Below are positions 43,639 through 52,620 of a stretch of 64,000 nucleotides of DNA, one piece after another. The stretch covers positions 248,001-312,000 of the forward strand of contig JALHNH010000001.1 of assembly GCA_022843625.1 (NCBI GenBank). The letters are read 5' to 3'. Each line of letters starts with the position of its first letter. Positions within the stretch are counted from its first letter, which is position 1. The notes under the pieces were generated by a model, which had not been told where the DNA came from, searched no databases, and saw only the letters and a program-made list of their open reading frames with translations. Source of the DNA: Bryobacter sp. Its GTDB lineage: Bacteria; Acidobacteriota; Terriglobia; Bryobacterales; Bryobacteraceae. The position numbers and the translations under genes are program-made.

Positions 43639-44001
43639 ATGAAATACATGCTGATGATTTATGAAGACCAGGCGCCTTATGCTTCGGCGAGCCAGGAAGA
43701 GCAGGGAGCGTTGTTTCAGCGCTACATCAGCTTTACCAACGACCTGCACAAGGAAGGCAAGATGCTTGGTGGTGATGCGCTGGAGCCTAGCTTCAAGGCC
43801 ACCACGGTTCGGTTGAAGGAGGGGAAGCGGGTGTCTACCGACGGGCCTTATGCAGAATCGAAGGAGCAGCTTGGCGGCTACTACATCGTGGATGTGAAGG
43901 ACATCGAAGAGGCGACCGCCATCGCAGAACGGATCTGCCGGCTGCATACGTGGAATCACGCAATTCTTGAGGTGCGGCCAGTTATGGTGATCGAGGCTTA
44001 G
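43639..44001 (+). CDS. YCII-related protein
   Basis: 120 residues, with the ferredoxin-like YCII fold: KYMLMIYEDQAP, KMLGGDALEPS, VSTDGPYAESKEQLGGYYIV and EVRPVM at the end. The GG/GPF-AE-KE-GG series is typical of the YCII proteins found next to ECF sigma factors. GGAGG lies about 14 bases before the ATG. The stop TAG overlaps the GTG start of the sigma gene by one base. The family's activity is not settled; a dehydrochlorinase-like or sensor role is proposed. Confidence 0.92.
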   Translation: MKYMLMIYEDQAPYASASQEEQGALFQRYISFTNDLHKEGKMLGGDALEPSFKATTVRLKEGKRVSTDGPYAESKEQLGGYYIVDVKDIEEATAIAERICRLHTWNHAILEVRPVMVIEA

Positions 44002-45185
44002 TGGTTGCTCGAGTTATCGAGTCTGTGTACCGGGATGAGCGTAGCCGAATACTGGCGACGCTCATACGCTGGTCTCGCAGTATTGATGACGCGGAGGAAG
44101 TATTGCATGATGCCTTCGCTGCGGCCAGCGTAAAGTGGGCGGGCGAAGGCATTCCTGCGAAGCCGGGGGCGTGGATACTGGAGACGGCCAGGAACCGGTT
44201 GATTGATTGCAGGCGGGTTGAGGTGCGGAGGAGGGAGTTGCTGGCGCAGCATCATCCGACTGCGCTGGTTGTGGATCGCAGTGAGCCTGAGGTGCTGGCT
44301 GATGACATCCTGCGATTGTTCTTTACCTGTTGCCATCCTGTGATGTCGCCTGAGGCGCAGATTGCGCTTACGCTGCGTACGGTGGGCGGGCTGGCTACGC
44401 CGGAGATTGCGCGGGCGTTTCTGGTGCCGGAGGCGACGATGGCGCAGAGGATCGTTCGGGCTAAGGCAAAGATTTTGGATGCGGGTGTGCCTTACCGGCT
44501 GCCTCGTGCGGAGGATCTGCCTGAGCGAGTTGAGAGTGTGCTCAAGGTGATTTATCTGATATTCAACGAAGGGTATTCGCAGATGCGGCAGGATTTGTCA
44601 TTTGAGGCAATCCGGTTGGGGCGTCTGCTGAATGAGTGGTTGCCGGGACAGGCTGAGGTGGAGGGGGCGCTGGCGTTGATGATTCTGACTCATGCTCGCC
44701 GGGATGCCCGTTTGAATGATGCGAGGAAGTTGGTGATGCTTGATGAGCAGGATCGCGGGCGGTGGCATTCTGCTGAGATTGCGGAAGGGGTAGGGTTGGT
44801 GGAACAGGCTTTGAAGCGTAAGAGTCTTGGGCCTTATCAACTGCAGGCGGCGATTGCGGCGGTGCATTGCGAGGGGACGGATTGGGTGCAGGTTGCCAGT
44901 CTTTATGAGGAATTGCTACGCTTTGATTCCGGGCCGGTGGTTCGATTGAATCATGCGATTGCGGTTGGTTATGCCTGCTCGTGGGAGGTGGGGCTTCAGT
45001 TGCTGGATTCGATTTCAGATCTTGATGAGTACCAGCCCTTGCATGCGGCTCGTGCTCAAATGATGTTGAGGGCAGGGAAGACTGCGGAGGCTCGTGTGGC
45101 CTTTGAAACTGCGATTGAACTGAGCCGGAATTCTGCGGAACGAGAGTATCTGATTGGTGTCCAGGCAATTACAAAGCCTTCATAA
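44001..45185 (+). CDS. ECF sigma factor, SigJ/DUF6596 type, paired with YCII
   Basis: 394 residues, starting at GTG 44001. The first ~170 residues are the sigma-70 regions 2 and 4 (IRWSRSIDDAEEVLHDAF; PEATMAQRIVRAK for helix-turn-helix). Residues ~180-390 form the helical C-terminal extension of the family (IYLIFNEGYSQMRQDLSFEAIRLGRLL, then QAAIAAVHCEG). Such proteins, always next to a YCII gene, direct transcription without a typical anti-sigma factor; the extension may regulate it. No anti-sigma is nearby. Confidence 0.93.
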   Translation: MVARVIESVYRDERSRILATLIRWSRSIDDAEEVLHDAFAAASVKWAGEGIPAKPGAWILETARNRLIDCRRVEVRRRELLAQHHPTALVVDRSEPEVLADDILRLFFTCCHPVMSPEAQIALTLRTVGGLATPEIARAFLVPEATMAQRIVRAKAKILDAGVPYRLPRAEDLPERVESVLKVIYLIFNEGYSQMRQDLSFEAIRLGRLLNEWLPGQAEVEGALALMILTHARRDARLNDARKLVMLDEQDRGRWHSAEIAEGVGLVEQALKRKSLGPYQLQAAIAAVHCEGTDWVQVASLYEELLRFDSGPVVRLNHAIAVGYACSWEVGLQLLDSISDLDEYQPLHAARAQMMLRAGKTAEARVAFETAIELSRNSAEREYLIGVQAITKPS

Positions 45186-45849
45186 AGAAATTGTTGGCTG
45201 TACGGCTTGTCCGCGGCTGGTGGAGCATTGCCGGAATGTCGCGATGGTCAAGCGGCGGGCTTATCGGGATCAGGAGTATTGGGGTAAGCCAGTGCCGGGC
45301 TTTGGAGACCCTGCGGCGAGGTTGCTGATTGTTGGGCTTGCTCCGGGTGCGCATGGGGCGAATCGCACGGGGCGAATGTTTACCGGGGACAAGAGTGGTG
45401 ATTTTCTATTTGCAGCACTGCATGCGTGTGGGTTTGCCAATCAGGCACGGTGTGTGGATCGTGGGGATGGGTTGCAGTTGATTGATGCTTATATGACCGG
45501 GGCGGGGCGTTGTGCTCCTCCTGACAATAAGCCGTTGCCTGAGGAACTGGATCGTTGCCGGCCCTTTTTGATTCGAGAGACTGGGTTGCTCCAAAACATA
45601 AAGGTTGTTGTTTGTTTGGGACGGATTGCGCTGGAGGCTTATGCCAAAGCTACGAGGTTGAAGGTGCGGGAGTTTGGGCATGGGCGTTGGATTGAAGCGC
45701 CGGTGCCGATTCTTTGCTCTTATCATCCCAGCCAACAGAACACGCAGACGGGCAGGCTGACGATGGAGATGCTGGAGGATGTGTTTCTTCAGGCTCGCAA
45801 GAGGATCCAGGTGAGTAAGACGCCCACGACGAAACCGCCTACGGCGTAG
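45154..45849 (+). CDS. Uracil-DNA glycosylase, family 5 (UDGb)
   Basis: 231 residues from TTG 45154 or GTG 45157. Iron-sulfur ligands begin with GCTACPRLVEHC; motif A is GLAPGAHGANRTGRMFTGD, the form of family 5, which lacks the catalytic Asp/Asn of families 1-4; RCAPPDNKPLPEE and the end SYHPSQQNT (motif B) complete it. It removes uracil and other deaminated bases. It overlaps the sigma gene by 32 bases and the convergent regulator gene by 61 bases. Confidence 0.9.
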   Translation: MVSRQLQSLHKEIVGCTACPRLVEHCRNVAMVKRRAYRDQEYWGKPVPGFGDPAARLLIVGLAPGAHGANRTGRMFTGDKSGDFLFAALHACGFANQARCVDRGDGLQLIDAYMTGAGRCAPPDNKPLPEELDRCRPFLIRETGLLQNIKVVVCLGRIALEAYAKATRLKVREFGHGRWIEAPVPILCSYHPSQQNTQTGRLTMEMLEDVFLQARKRIQVSKTPTTKPPTA

Positions 45850-46241
45850 AGCCACGGAGAGATAGGCTTTCGCTCGACTGGTTGCGGAACTTCTATTATG
45901 GGTTCGATTTCGCGTTGTCTTGCAGTTACAAAATAGCTGCCTTTGGGGACTTCTAGGATCCAGATGTCTTTGGCTCCTTCGCCCTGGTAGTATTCGGTGA
46001 GCTTGGAGCGGAGGCGGGAGGTTTGGACACGGACGGTGGAATCCTGGCGGGGGTCGAAGCCTTCGGTTTTGTTAAAAACTGCGGCGGCGATTTGGGCTTC
46101 CCGGATGGGTTCGCCGGTATTCTCAACGCTTTGTTTCACGAGGTAGGTGAGGAGGTTTCGAAGAGATTCTGCAGAGGCAATGGGAGGGCGGGAACTTATC
46201 TTTTCTAAAGCATCCAGAACGGGCTGGCCATCAATCATCAT
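45789..46241 (-). CDS. Membrane-anchored winged-helix regulator
   Basis: About 150 residues from ATG 46241 (46238 is an adjacent ATG; GAGG lies just before it); the frame from 46271 is less likely. Residues ~15-110 look like an OmpR/PhoB-type winged helix (SAESLRNLLTYLVKQSVEN, GFDPRQDSTVRVQTSRLRSKL, LEVPKGSYFV), and the C-terminus has a membrane segment PWLYAVGGFVVGVLLTWILL. The layout, DNA-binding domain first and one membrane helix after, is CadC/ToxR-like but without a periplasmic sensor domain. Its 3' end overlaps the UDG gene by 61 bases. Confidence 0.85.
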   Translation of the reverse strand: MMIDGQPVLDALEKISSRPPIASAESLRNLLTYLVKQSVENTGEPIREAQIAAAVFNKTEGFDPRQDSTVRVQTSRLRSKLTEYYQGEGAKDIWILEVPKGSYFVTARQREIEPIIEVPQPVERKPISPWLYAVGGFVVGVLLTWILLRA

Positions 46242-46269
46242 CCTCGATTCTATTACCCTAGAGGGAAGC

Positions 46270-47013
46270 ATGTATCTTTTTTTGTTCGTTGTACTCGCTG
46301 CACAATTTGTGACAACTCAGCCTCCTGTTCGCTATGGCTATAAGGTGGTGAAGAGTTTTGCTCATGATGCGGGGGCTTTTACGCAGGGTCTTGAGTACCG
46401 GGATGGTGTGCTGATTGAAGGTACGGGGTTGAAGGGGCAGTCGAGCTTGCGGCGGGTGAAGCTGGAGACGGGGCAGGTGTTGCAGAAGGTGGATATGCCG
46501 GGGCAGTTCTTTGGTGAGGGCATCACGGTGCTTAAGGACCGCATTTTGCAATTGACCTGGCAGTCTGGCGTTGGGTTAATTTATGACCGGAAGACGTTCA
46601 AGCAGATTGGACAGTTCAAGTATCCGGGTGAAGGCTGGGGCCTTACCAATGACGGCAAACAAATTTTTATGAGTGATGGCACCAGTGAGATTCGAGTGTG
46701 GGATGCGGTGACGCTGAAGGAGGTGCGTCGGATTACGGTACGGAACGGGAAGAACCCGATTGACCAAATCAACGAGATTGAATTTGTCGAGGGGGAGATT
46801 TATGCCAATGTCTGGCAGACGGATTACATTCTGAGGATCTCGCCTGCGACGGGGCAGTTGCTGGGCATTATCGATATGCGGGGCTTGCTGGATTCGCCGC
46901 AGGGGGCTGACGTGTTGAACGGGATTGCTTATGATGCGGTTGGCAAGCGGCTCTTTGTTACGGGCAAGCTTTGGCCCAAGATTTATCAGGTAGAAATTAC
47001 GCGTGTTCGTTGA
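46270..47013 (+). CDS. Glutaminyl-peptide cyclotransferase (plant-type)
   Basis: 247 residues from ATG 46270, with GAGGG four bases upstream; the longer frame to 46147 is antisense to the regulator. A signal peptide (LFLFVVLAAQFVT) is followed by a beta-propeller: FTQGLEYRDGVLIEGTGL, QFFGEGITVLKDRILQLTW, GEGWGLTNDGKQIFMSDG and the block FVEGEIYANVWQTDYILRI. The family turns N-terminal Gln into pyroglutamate in the periplasm. It diverges from the membrane regulator across 28 bases. Confidence 0.93.
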   Translation: MYLFLFVVLAAQFVTTQPPVRYGYKVVKSFAHDAGAFTQGLEYRDGVLIEGTGLKGQSSLRRVKLETGQVLQKVDMPGQFFGEGITVLKDRILQLTWQSGVGLIYDRKTFKQIGQFKYPGEGWGLTNDGKQIFMSDGTSEIRVWDAVTLKEVRRITVRNGKNPIDQINEIEFVEGEIYANVWQTDYILRISPATGQLLGIIDMRGLLDSPQGADVLNGIAYDAVGKRLFVTGKLWPKIYQVEITRVR

Positions 47014-47296
47014 GATTCGCAAATTTGTGAAGAAGATCCCTAAGGGCAAGGTTGCTACTTATGGGCAGGTGGCGATTGCGGCGGGTTTTCCTCGTGGGGC
47101 GAGGCAGGTGGCTTGGGCGCTGAAGACGTTTGATCCGACGTTGCCGTGGCAGAGGGTGATCGGGCAGGGTGGGAAGATTTTGTTGCGGGGAGCGAATGGG
47201 GTGGAGCAGGTGCAGCGTCTGGAGGCTGAGGGGGTGGTGGTTCATGGGACCCGGGTGGACCTGAAACGCTTCGGCCATGTTTATCGATTGTGTTAA
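47003..47296 (+). CDS. Alkyltransferase-like (Atl) protein without active Cys
   Basis: 97 residues, starting at GTG 47003, 11 bases inside the previous gene. It has the DNA-binding part of O6-alkylguanine alkyltransferase: KIPKGKVATYGQVA, GARQVAWALK (Arg finger) and PWQRVIGQGG where alkyltransferases have PCHRV. The catalytic Cys is replaced by Trp. Atl proteins flag alkylated bases for nucleotide excision repair instead of repairing them. Confidence 0.92.
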   Translation: MFVEIRKFVKKIPKGKVATYGQVAIAAGFPRGARQVAWALKTFDPTLPWQRVIGQGGKILLRGANGVEQVQRLEAEGVVVHGTRVDLKRFGHVYRLC

Positions 47297-47314
47297 CTTG
47301 GACAACAAGTCAAG

Positions 47315-49330
47315 ATGAAGCCTTTTTTAGTTCTAATCCTATGTTTTAGCCTCTTGCCAGCGGCTCCTCGGGTGGATCCAAAAGAAGAGGCGCTTGTTGC
47401 GAAACGCCGGAATTACTGGGCTTTTCGAGCTCCTGAGCGGGTTGCGATTCCTGCCGGAGTTCATCCCATCGATCATCTTGAGCCGGCCAAACGGCCATTG
47501 CTCGAGAAGCGGAGTTTGTTGCGTCGATTGACGCTGGACTTGACTGGGCTGCCTCCTACGAGTCTTGAGGGAAATTACGAGCAGGTGCTGGACAAGTTGA
47601 TGGCGAGCCCACGCTATGGGGAGCGTTGGGGGCAGAAGTGGCTGGATGTGGTGCGTTATGCGGATACGAACGGGTTTGAGCTGGATGCGGAACGGCCTCA
47701 TGCGTGGCGGTATCGCGATTATGTGATTCGTTCGTTTAACTCGAACAAGCCCTACAATCAGTTTGTTCGTGAGCAATTGGCTGGGGATGAGTTGTTTCCT
47801 GGCAATGCAGAATCGTTGATTGCTACGGGATTCTTGCGGGCTGGGCCTCGGCACGTTGTGGGTGGGAATCAGGATGAGGAGCAGAACCGGCAGGAAGACC
47901 TGATCGAGATGACTCATGCGATCTCGGCCACGTTTATGGGCATGACGATGAATTGTGCCCGGTGCCACAACCATAAGTTTGATCCGATTCTGCAGGCTGA
48001 TTATTACCGGTTGCAGGCCATATTGGCCTCTACTGAGTTTCGTGAAGTGCAACTTGTCGATGGGGACTCGATGCTATCTGCCGATGCGCGGGAGGCGCGG
48101 CATGAAGCTTTGAAGAAGCCGTTGAAGGATCAGATCAAGGAAATCGAGAAGCCGTTTCGGGAACAGTTTCGGGTTGAGAAACTGCCGACTCTTGATCCTA
48201 GTTTCCGGGATGCTTTGAAGATCGATAAAGAGAAGCGAACTGAGGAGCAGAAGCGGTTGGCCAAGGAGGCCGAGCGGCAGTTGTCACCGACGTGGGATGA
48301 AGTGGTGGCGCTGATTCCTCCGGAGCTTAAGGCGAAGCGTGCGGCGCTGCGGCAGAAGATGCATGTGATTGACCTTGATGAGCCTGATCCGGCGGAACAC
48401 GCTTATTCCGTGTTTACGGTGGACAAGGCGCAGCCGACTCATGTGTTGAAGATCGGTGACCCACGGATGAAGCAGCAAGCGGTGGAGGCCGGGTTGCCCC
48501 TGGTGCTGGCTCCGGATCTTGGGGATCTGTCGCTAGACCCGCATGGGCGTCGTGCGGCTCTAGCGAATTGGCTGGTGAACCCGAGCCATCCGCTCACGGC
48601 TCGCGTGATGGTGAACCGGATCTGGCAGTTCCGGATGGGTAAAGGAATTGTCTCGACGATGAATGATTTTGGGGCGCTGGGTGCGCGCCCGAGCAATTTG
48701 AAGTTGCTCGACTGGCTGGCTACCGAGTTTGTGCAGAGTGGGTGGGACATCAAACATATTGACCGTTTGATCCTTACCAGCAAGGCTTATCAGCAGCAGG
48801 CACAGCAGAGGCGGAGAATGGATGCAGATTCCATTCGGGATTCGATTCTGGCTGTTAGCGGAATGCTGAATCTGAAGATGTACGGCAAGCCGGTGAAGAC
48901 GCCGATCGAGCCTGAGATCTACGACATCATCTTTACCGAAGGCGAGCCGGATAACTTGTGGCCGCTACCGAAGGACCGGTCTGAGATGTATCGCCGGACT
49001 GTGTATATATTGAACCGGCGTACGATTCGGTTGCCGCTGCTTATGAATTTCGATCAGCCGGATACGATGTCCAGTTGCCCGGAGCGGCCAACGTCGGTGC
49101 ATGCTTTGCAGGGGCTGACGATGTTGAATAGCGACTTCATGCAGGAGCAGGCGAAGGCGTTTGCGGTGAGGGCCAAGGGGTCGGTAGATCAGTTCTATCA
49201 GTTGGCGTTGGGCCGGGTGCCGAGTGCTCAAGAGCGCTTGCAGGCTAAAGACTTTTTCTCGAAAGGAGGCACGGCTGAGGACTTTGCCCTGGCCATGTTT
49301 AATCGCAATGACTTCATTTACCTCCCGTAG
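47315..49330 (+). CDS. DUF1549/DUF1553 protein without cytochrome domain
   Basis: 671 residues. A signal peptide ([15 protein letters not shown]) is followed by DUF1549 ([47 protein letters not shown]) and DUF1553 ([40 protein letters not shown]). Compared with the copy at 26387 it lacks the PSCyt1 haem domain and the ~250-residue insert. A CXXCH haem motif appears only as CARCH, which is conserved in DUF1549 itself. It overlaps its DUF1501 partner by 23 bases. Confidence 0.92.
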   Translation: MKPFLVLILCFSLLPAAPRVDPKEEALVAKRRNYWAFRAPERVAIPAGVHPIDHLEPAKRPLLEKRSLLRRLTLDLTGLPPTSLEGNYEQVLDKLMASPRYGERWGQKWLDVVRYADTNGFELDAERPHAWRYRDYVIRSFNSNKPYNQFVREQLAGDELFPGNAESLIATGFLRAGPRHVVGGNQDEEQNRQEDLIEMTHAISATFMGMTMNCARCHNHKFDPILQADYYRLQAILASTEFREVQLVDGDSMLSADAREARHEALKKPLKDQIKEIEKPFREQFRVEKLPTLDPSFRDALKIDKEKRTEEQKRLAKEAERQLSPTWDEVVALIPPELKAKRAALRQKMHVIDLDEPDPAEHAYSVFTVDKAQPTHVLKIGDPRMKQQAVEAGLPLVLAPDLGDLSLDPHGRRAALANWLVNPSHPLTARVMVNRIWQFRMGKGIVSTMNDFGALGARPSNLKLLDWLATEFVQSGWDIKHIDRLILTSKAYQQQAQQRRRMDADSIRDSILAVSGMLNLKMYGKPVKTPIEPEIYDIIFTEGEPDNLWPLPKDRSEMYRRTVYILNRRTIRLPLLMNFDQPDTMSSCPERPTSVHALQGLTMLNSDFMQEQAKAFAVRAKGSVDQFYQLALGRVPSAQERLQAKDFFSKGGTAEDFALAMFNRNDFIYLP

Positions 49331-50681
49331 GAATGTGCTGCGTACGGCAGCGAATGGTTTTGGTGCTGTGGCGGCGGAATGGTTACTGCAGCGCGAAGCG
49401 ACGGCGGCGATTGCGCCTAAAGCGAAGAGTGTCATTTTCCTCTTCATGGTCGGTGCCCCTTCGAGTATGGATTTGTTTGACCCGAAGCCCGCGCTCAAGA
49501 AGTATGAGGGGCAGCCTTTGCCCGCGAGTTTTGGCAAGGTGGGCGGGCAGTTTACGGATGGCTCGAACCCGTTGCTTGCTTCGCCGTGGGAATTCAAGCG
49601 GTATGGCAAGAGTGGCTTGCCGGTGTCGGGTTTGATGCCGCATTTGGCTGAGTGTGTGGATGATATTTGCTTTGTGAAGAGCTTCTACACGGAGAGTGTT
49701 GTGCATGCACCGGCTATGTACCAGGTGCATACGGGGCGGATCCTGATGGGTTATCCGAGCATGGGCTCTTGGGTGACTTATGGGCTTGGTAGTGCGACTG
49801 ATAACTTGCCCGCTTATGTTGTGATGCCTCAGCCGGAAGGGACACCCGAGGGTGGTACGCCGTGCTGGAATTCTGCGTTTTTGCCGGCAGTGAATCAGGG
49901 GACTTTGTTGCGGCCGGGGCCGAGCCCGATTCTGCACTTGCGGCCTCCTGCGGGAGTTAGCGCGGAGCGGCAGCGGCGGACAATTGACCTGATTCAGCAG
50001 ATGAACAAGCTCGATACTGCGCCTGAAGACAACGAGATGTCGGCGCGGATCGCGAGTTATGAGCTGGCTTTCAAGATGCAGAGTGCTGCGCCTGAGGCTG
50101 TGGATCTGACCAAGGAGCCCGCGCACATTCGCAAGATGTATGGTCTTGATGAGAAGCGGACGCAGGACTTTGGGACTCGTTGTTTGCTTGCTCGCCGGAT
50201 GGTGGAGCGCGGGGTTCGTTTTGTGCAGATCTATTCTGGTGGCGGGCCGGTGAGCATGCAGTGGGATGCGCATAGCCATCTGAAGGCTAACCATGAGAAG
50301 ATGTGCGGGCTTACGGATCAGCCGGTGGCGGCATTGCTGAAGGATTTGAAGCAGCGTGGGTTGCTTGATACGACGCTGGTGATCTGGGGTAGTGAGTTTG
50401 GACGTCTGCCGACTTCAGAGAGTGGCAACGGGCGCGATCACAATATGCACGGTTACACGATGTGGTTTGCCGGTGGCGGTGTGAAGGGCGGGCAGTCTCT
50501 GGGCGAGACCGATGAGTTTGGGTTGCGTGCCGTTGGGGATCGTTATCACATGCGTGACTTCCATGCGACGATTCTGCATTTGCTGGGCCTCGATCAACAC
50601 AAACTCTGGTATCTGCACAATGGGCGTCATGAGAAGCTGACGGACTTTGGCGGAACACCGATTGCGAAGGTTTACAGCTAG
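49308..50681 (+). CDS. DUF1501 protein, Tat-exported
   Basis: 457 residues starting at ATG 49308; the frame from 49224 would overlap the upstream gene by 107 bases. Twin-arginine signal [20 protein letters not shown]. Core blocks: [69 protein letters not shown] and [12 protein letters not shown], with Asp/His that may bind metal. It is the second DUF1501 copy in the window. Its stop TAG shares one base with the GTG start of tenA. Confidence 0.92.
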   Translation: MTSFTSRRNVLRTAANGFGAVAAEWLLQREATAAIAPKAKSVIFLFMVGAPSSMDLFDPKPALKKYEGQPLPASFGKVGGQFTDGSNPLLASPWEFKRYGKSGLPVSGLMPHLAECVDDICFVKSFYTESVVHAPAMYQVHTGRILMGYPSMGSWVTYGLGSATDNLPAYVVMPQPEGTPEGGTPCWNSAFLPAVNQGTLLRPGPSPILHLRPPAGVSAERQRRTIDLIQQMNKLDTAPEDNEMSARIASYELAFKMQSAAPEAVDLTKEPAHIRKMYGLDEKRTQDFGTRCLLARRMVERGVRFVQIYSGGGPVSMQWDAHSHLKANHEKMCGLTDQPVAALLKDLKQRGLLDTTLVIWGSEFGRLPTSESGNGRDHNMHGYTMWFAGGGVKGGQSLGETDEFGLRAVGDRYHMRDFHATILHLLGLDQHKLWYLHNGRHEKLTDFGGTPIAKVYS

Positions 50682-51328
50682 TGATTGCATTTCTGTTGAT
50701 GGTGAGTCTGACGGACTCGATGTGGGAGACGGCCAAGCCGATTTACCAGCGTACGATCGAGCATCCCTTCCTGAAAGAGCTTGCGGATGGATCTTTATCC
50801 AAGGATCGGTTTGACCGTTATCTCGTTGAGGACATCGCTTACCTAAGAGTTTATGGTGAGGTGTTGACGGCTCTGGCTGCCAAGGCTCCGAAGGCGGAAT
50901 GGAAAGCGTTTTTGCTGAAGGGCGCGGCTGGGTGCGACACAGAAGTTCAGCACATTCACAAGACGTATCTGGGCGGGAAGGCGAAGGAAAAGACACCTTC
51001 GGTTGCGAATGCGGCTTACCTGAAGTTCTTGCGTGACCATGTTTCGAAGGGTAGTTTTGCCGAGGGGCTGGCAGCGGTACTGCCGTGTTACTGGATTTAC
51101 TGGGAAGTGGGCAAGACGCTCAAGCAGCGGGGTAGCAAGGATGCCCGCTATCAGCGCTGGATCGATTACTACTCGGATCCGGGGTATGGGTCGCAAGTAA
51201 CGCAGGTTCTGGCCATGATGAATGAAGCGGGCCGTGGGGTTGAGGGCAAAAAGCTGGTTTCGATCTTTGCCGTTGGGGCTGAACATGAATACCAGTTCTG
51301 GCATTCGGCCTATCACTTGATGCGGTAA
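50681..51328 (+). CDS. tenA: TenA family protein
   Basis: 215 residues from GTG 50681 (ATG 50699 gives the usual TenA start). The helical TenA fold is clear: EHPFLKELADGSLSKDRFDRY, PCYWIYWEVGK with the catalytic Cys and AVGAEHEYQFWHSAY with the catalytic Glu, so the residues of aminopyrimidine aminohydrolase are present. TenA salvages the pyrimidine of thiamine; no thi gene or TPP riboswitch is seen here. It follows the DUF1501 gene directly, so it may be cotranscribed by chance. Confidence 0.88.
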   Translation: MIAFLLMVSLTDSMWETAKPIYQRTIEHPFLKELADGSLSKDRFDRYLVEDIAYLRVYGEVLTALAAKAPKAEWKAFLLKGAAGCDTEVQHIHKTYLGGKAKEKTPSVANAAYLKFLRDHVSKGSFAEGLAAVLPCYWIYWEVGKTLKQRGSKDARYQRWIDYYSDPGYGSQVTQVLAMMNEAGRGVEGKKLVSIFAVGAEHEYQFWHSAYHLMR

Positions 51329-52620
51329 AGCTTGTTGTCGCGCCAGCCGAAAGCGGCAGTGTCTTTCTCTTCTGGAAAGTCTTTGGTGGCTGGATTGTTT
51401 GGGCTGACGATCTGTATCGAAGGGTCCTTGTAGAGAAGTCGCGTGGCGAAGGTGCTGGCCCAGGGTACGTCTCCTCCAAAGGGCTCGTTGAAGAAGCGGA
51501 CTTGAGCGGCTTTGGGCATGGTTGGGGCAAGCTGCTGAAGGCTTTCGTGGAAGGCGCGGATTTCGCCCTGTTCGCGGTCCCATCCGTCCATCAAATAGGT
51601 GCCGGGCATCCACAATGCAGTTGCGAGGAAGAGTAATGCAGCACCAGGGAGGCGCCAGTTTGCTTTGGGGATCAGAAGCAAGGCGGAGGATAGTGCCAGG
51701 GGTAGAGCGGCGCATGCGATGTAGACACCTTCAAGGCCGCGGTCTGGGACAAAGGCTAGCGGAAGGATAGCGAGAGGGAACAAACAGACCGAAAACACTG
51801 CCTGTTTGTTGCGGAGAAGCAGGGGCGAAATTGCCAAAGGCAAAGCCCAGTAAGGGATCTGTTTCCAAAGAATGAGGGGCCCGAAGTAGCCCCGGAATCT
51901 TTCCGTGTAGGTTGTGATGGAGTAGACGGGTTGATAGCTGCCGATGGTAGTGAGGCCCCCGGGGCCGTAGATGCGCCCGAAGATGAAGGCTGCGCAAACA
52001 GTGCCTGCGAGGCCACAGAAGAGCCAGGGGGTGCGCCTGTGCCAAATCCATTCGTAGAGGACGACGAGGACCGGAAGGATGATTGCGCTCTCCTTGGAAT
52101 TGAGGCCCAGAATCAGGAGGATGGTGGTGAGGTAGGGGTCGCGGAATTCTACGTAATAAGCGAGGGCGCCATAGACGAAGGTGAAGGCGAGGATTTCGAA
52201 GATGGTGCCGGTGTTGAGGTAGAGATGAGACCAGAGCGAGTGAAAGCTGGCGATGGCAGTGGCAGCCAGACCTACGGCCAAACTGCCACTGAGGCGGTTG
52301 GCAAGATGGCCCAGAATGAAGGCATTGGCCAGGAGGAGGGCACTGATGGCATAACGCCAGGGCTGGGGAGAGAAGCCGAATTGTTCCCAGAATAACTTGT
52401 AGAAGATTTCTCCCAAGGGGCGGAAGAGGTCTGATGGCTTCCAAAACATCATGGTATCGAGGAGCATGCTGCGCCAGGGGGTCTCCATGGCACGATAGCA
52501 ATTCATCAGATCGTCGTGTGTCCAGTCAGCCTGCCAGATGATGGGCGCTTTGTAGCGGAGGTAGAGAACTACCAGGAGCGACCAGATTGCGAGGATCAAG
52601 TATTTGTATTTATTGACCAA
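51313..52620 (-). CDS. GT-C fold membrane glycosyltransferase-like protein
   Basis: 435 residues with about ten membrane segments. The first loop ADWTHDDLMN has a D-D pair after the first segment as in GT-C (PMT/ArnT-like) enzymes, and the rest (LRYKAPIIW; HLYLNTGTIFEILAF) is typical of this loosely conserved group. These enzymes move a sugar from a lipid phosphate carrier to an acceptor outside the membrane. Start ATG 52620 overlaps the peptidase gene by 11 bases. Donor and acceptor are unknown. Confidence 0.75.
   Translation of the reverse strand: MVNKYKYLILAIWSLLVVLYLRYKAPIIWQADWTHDDLMNCYRAMETPWRSMLLDTMMFWKPSDLFRPLGEIFYKLFWEQFGFSPQPWRYAISALLLANAFILGHLANRLSGSLAVGLAATAIASFHSLWSHLYLNTGTIFEILAFTFVYGALAYYVEFRDPYLTTILLILGLNSKESAIILPVLVVLYEWIWHRRTPWLFCGLAGTVCAAFIFGRIYGPGGLTTIGSYQPVYSITTYTERFRGYFGPLILWKQIPYWALPLAISPLLLRNKQAVFSVCLFPLAILPLAFVPDRGLEGVYIACAALPLALSSALLLIPKANWRLPGAALLFLATALWMPGTYLMDGWDREQGEIRAFHESLQQLAPTMPKAAQVRFFNEPFGGDVPWASTFATRLLYKDPSIQIVSPNNPATKDFPEEKDTAAFGWRDNKLYRIK

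Noticed and set aside
50681..51328. Thiamine pyrophosphate riboswitch for tenA
   Set aside because: The gene starts at the stop of the preceding gene, so there is no room for one, and no such element was seen upstream.
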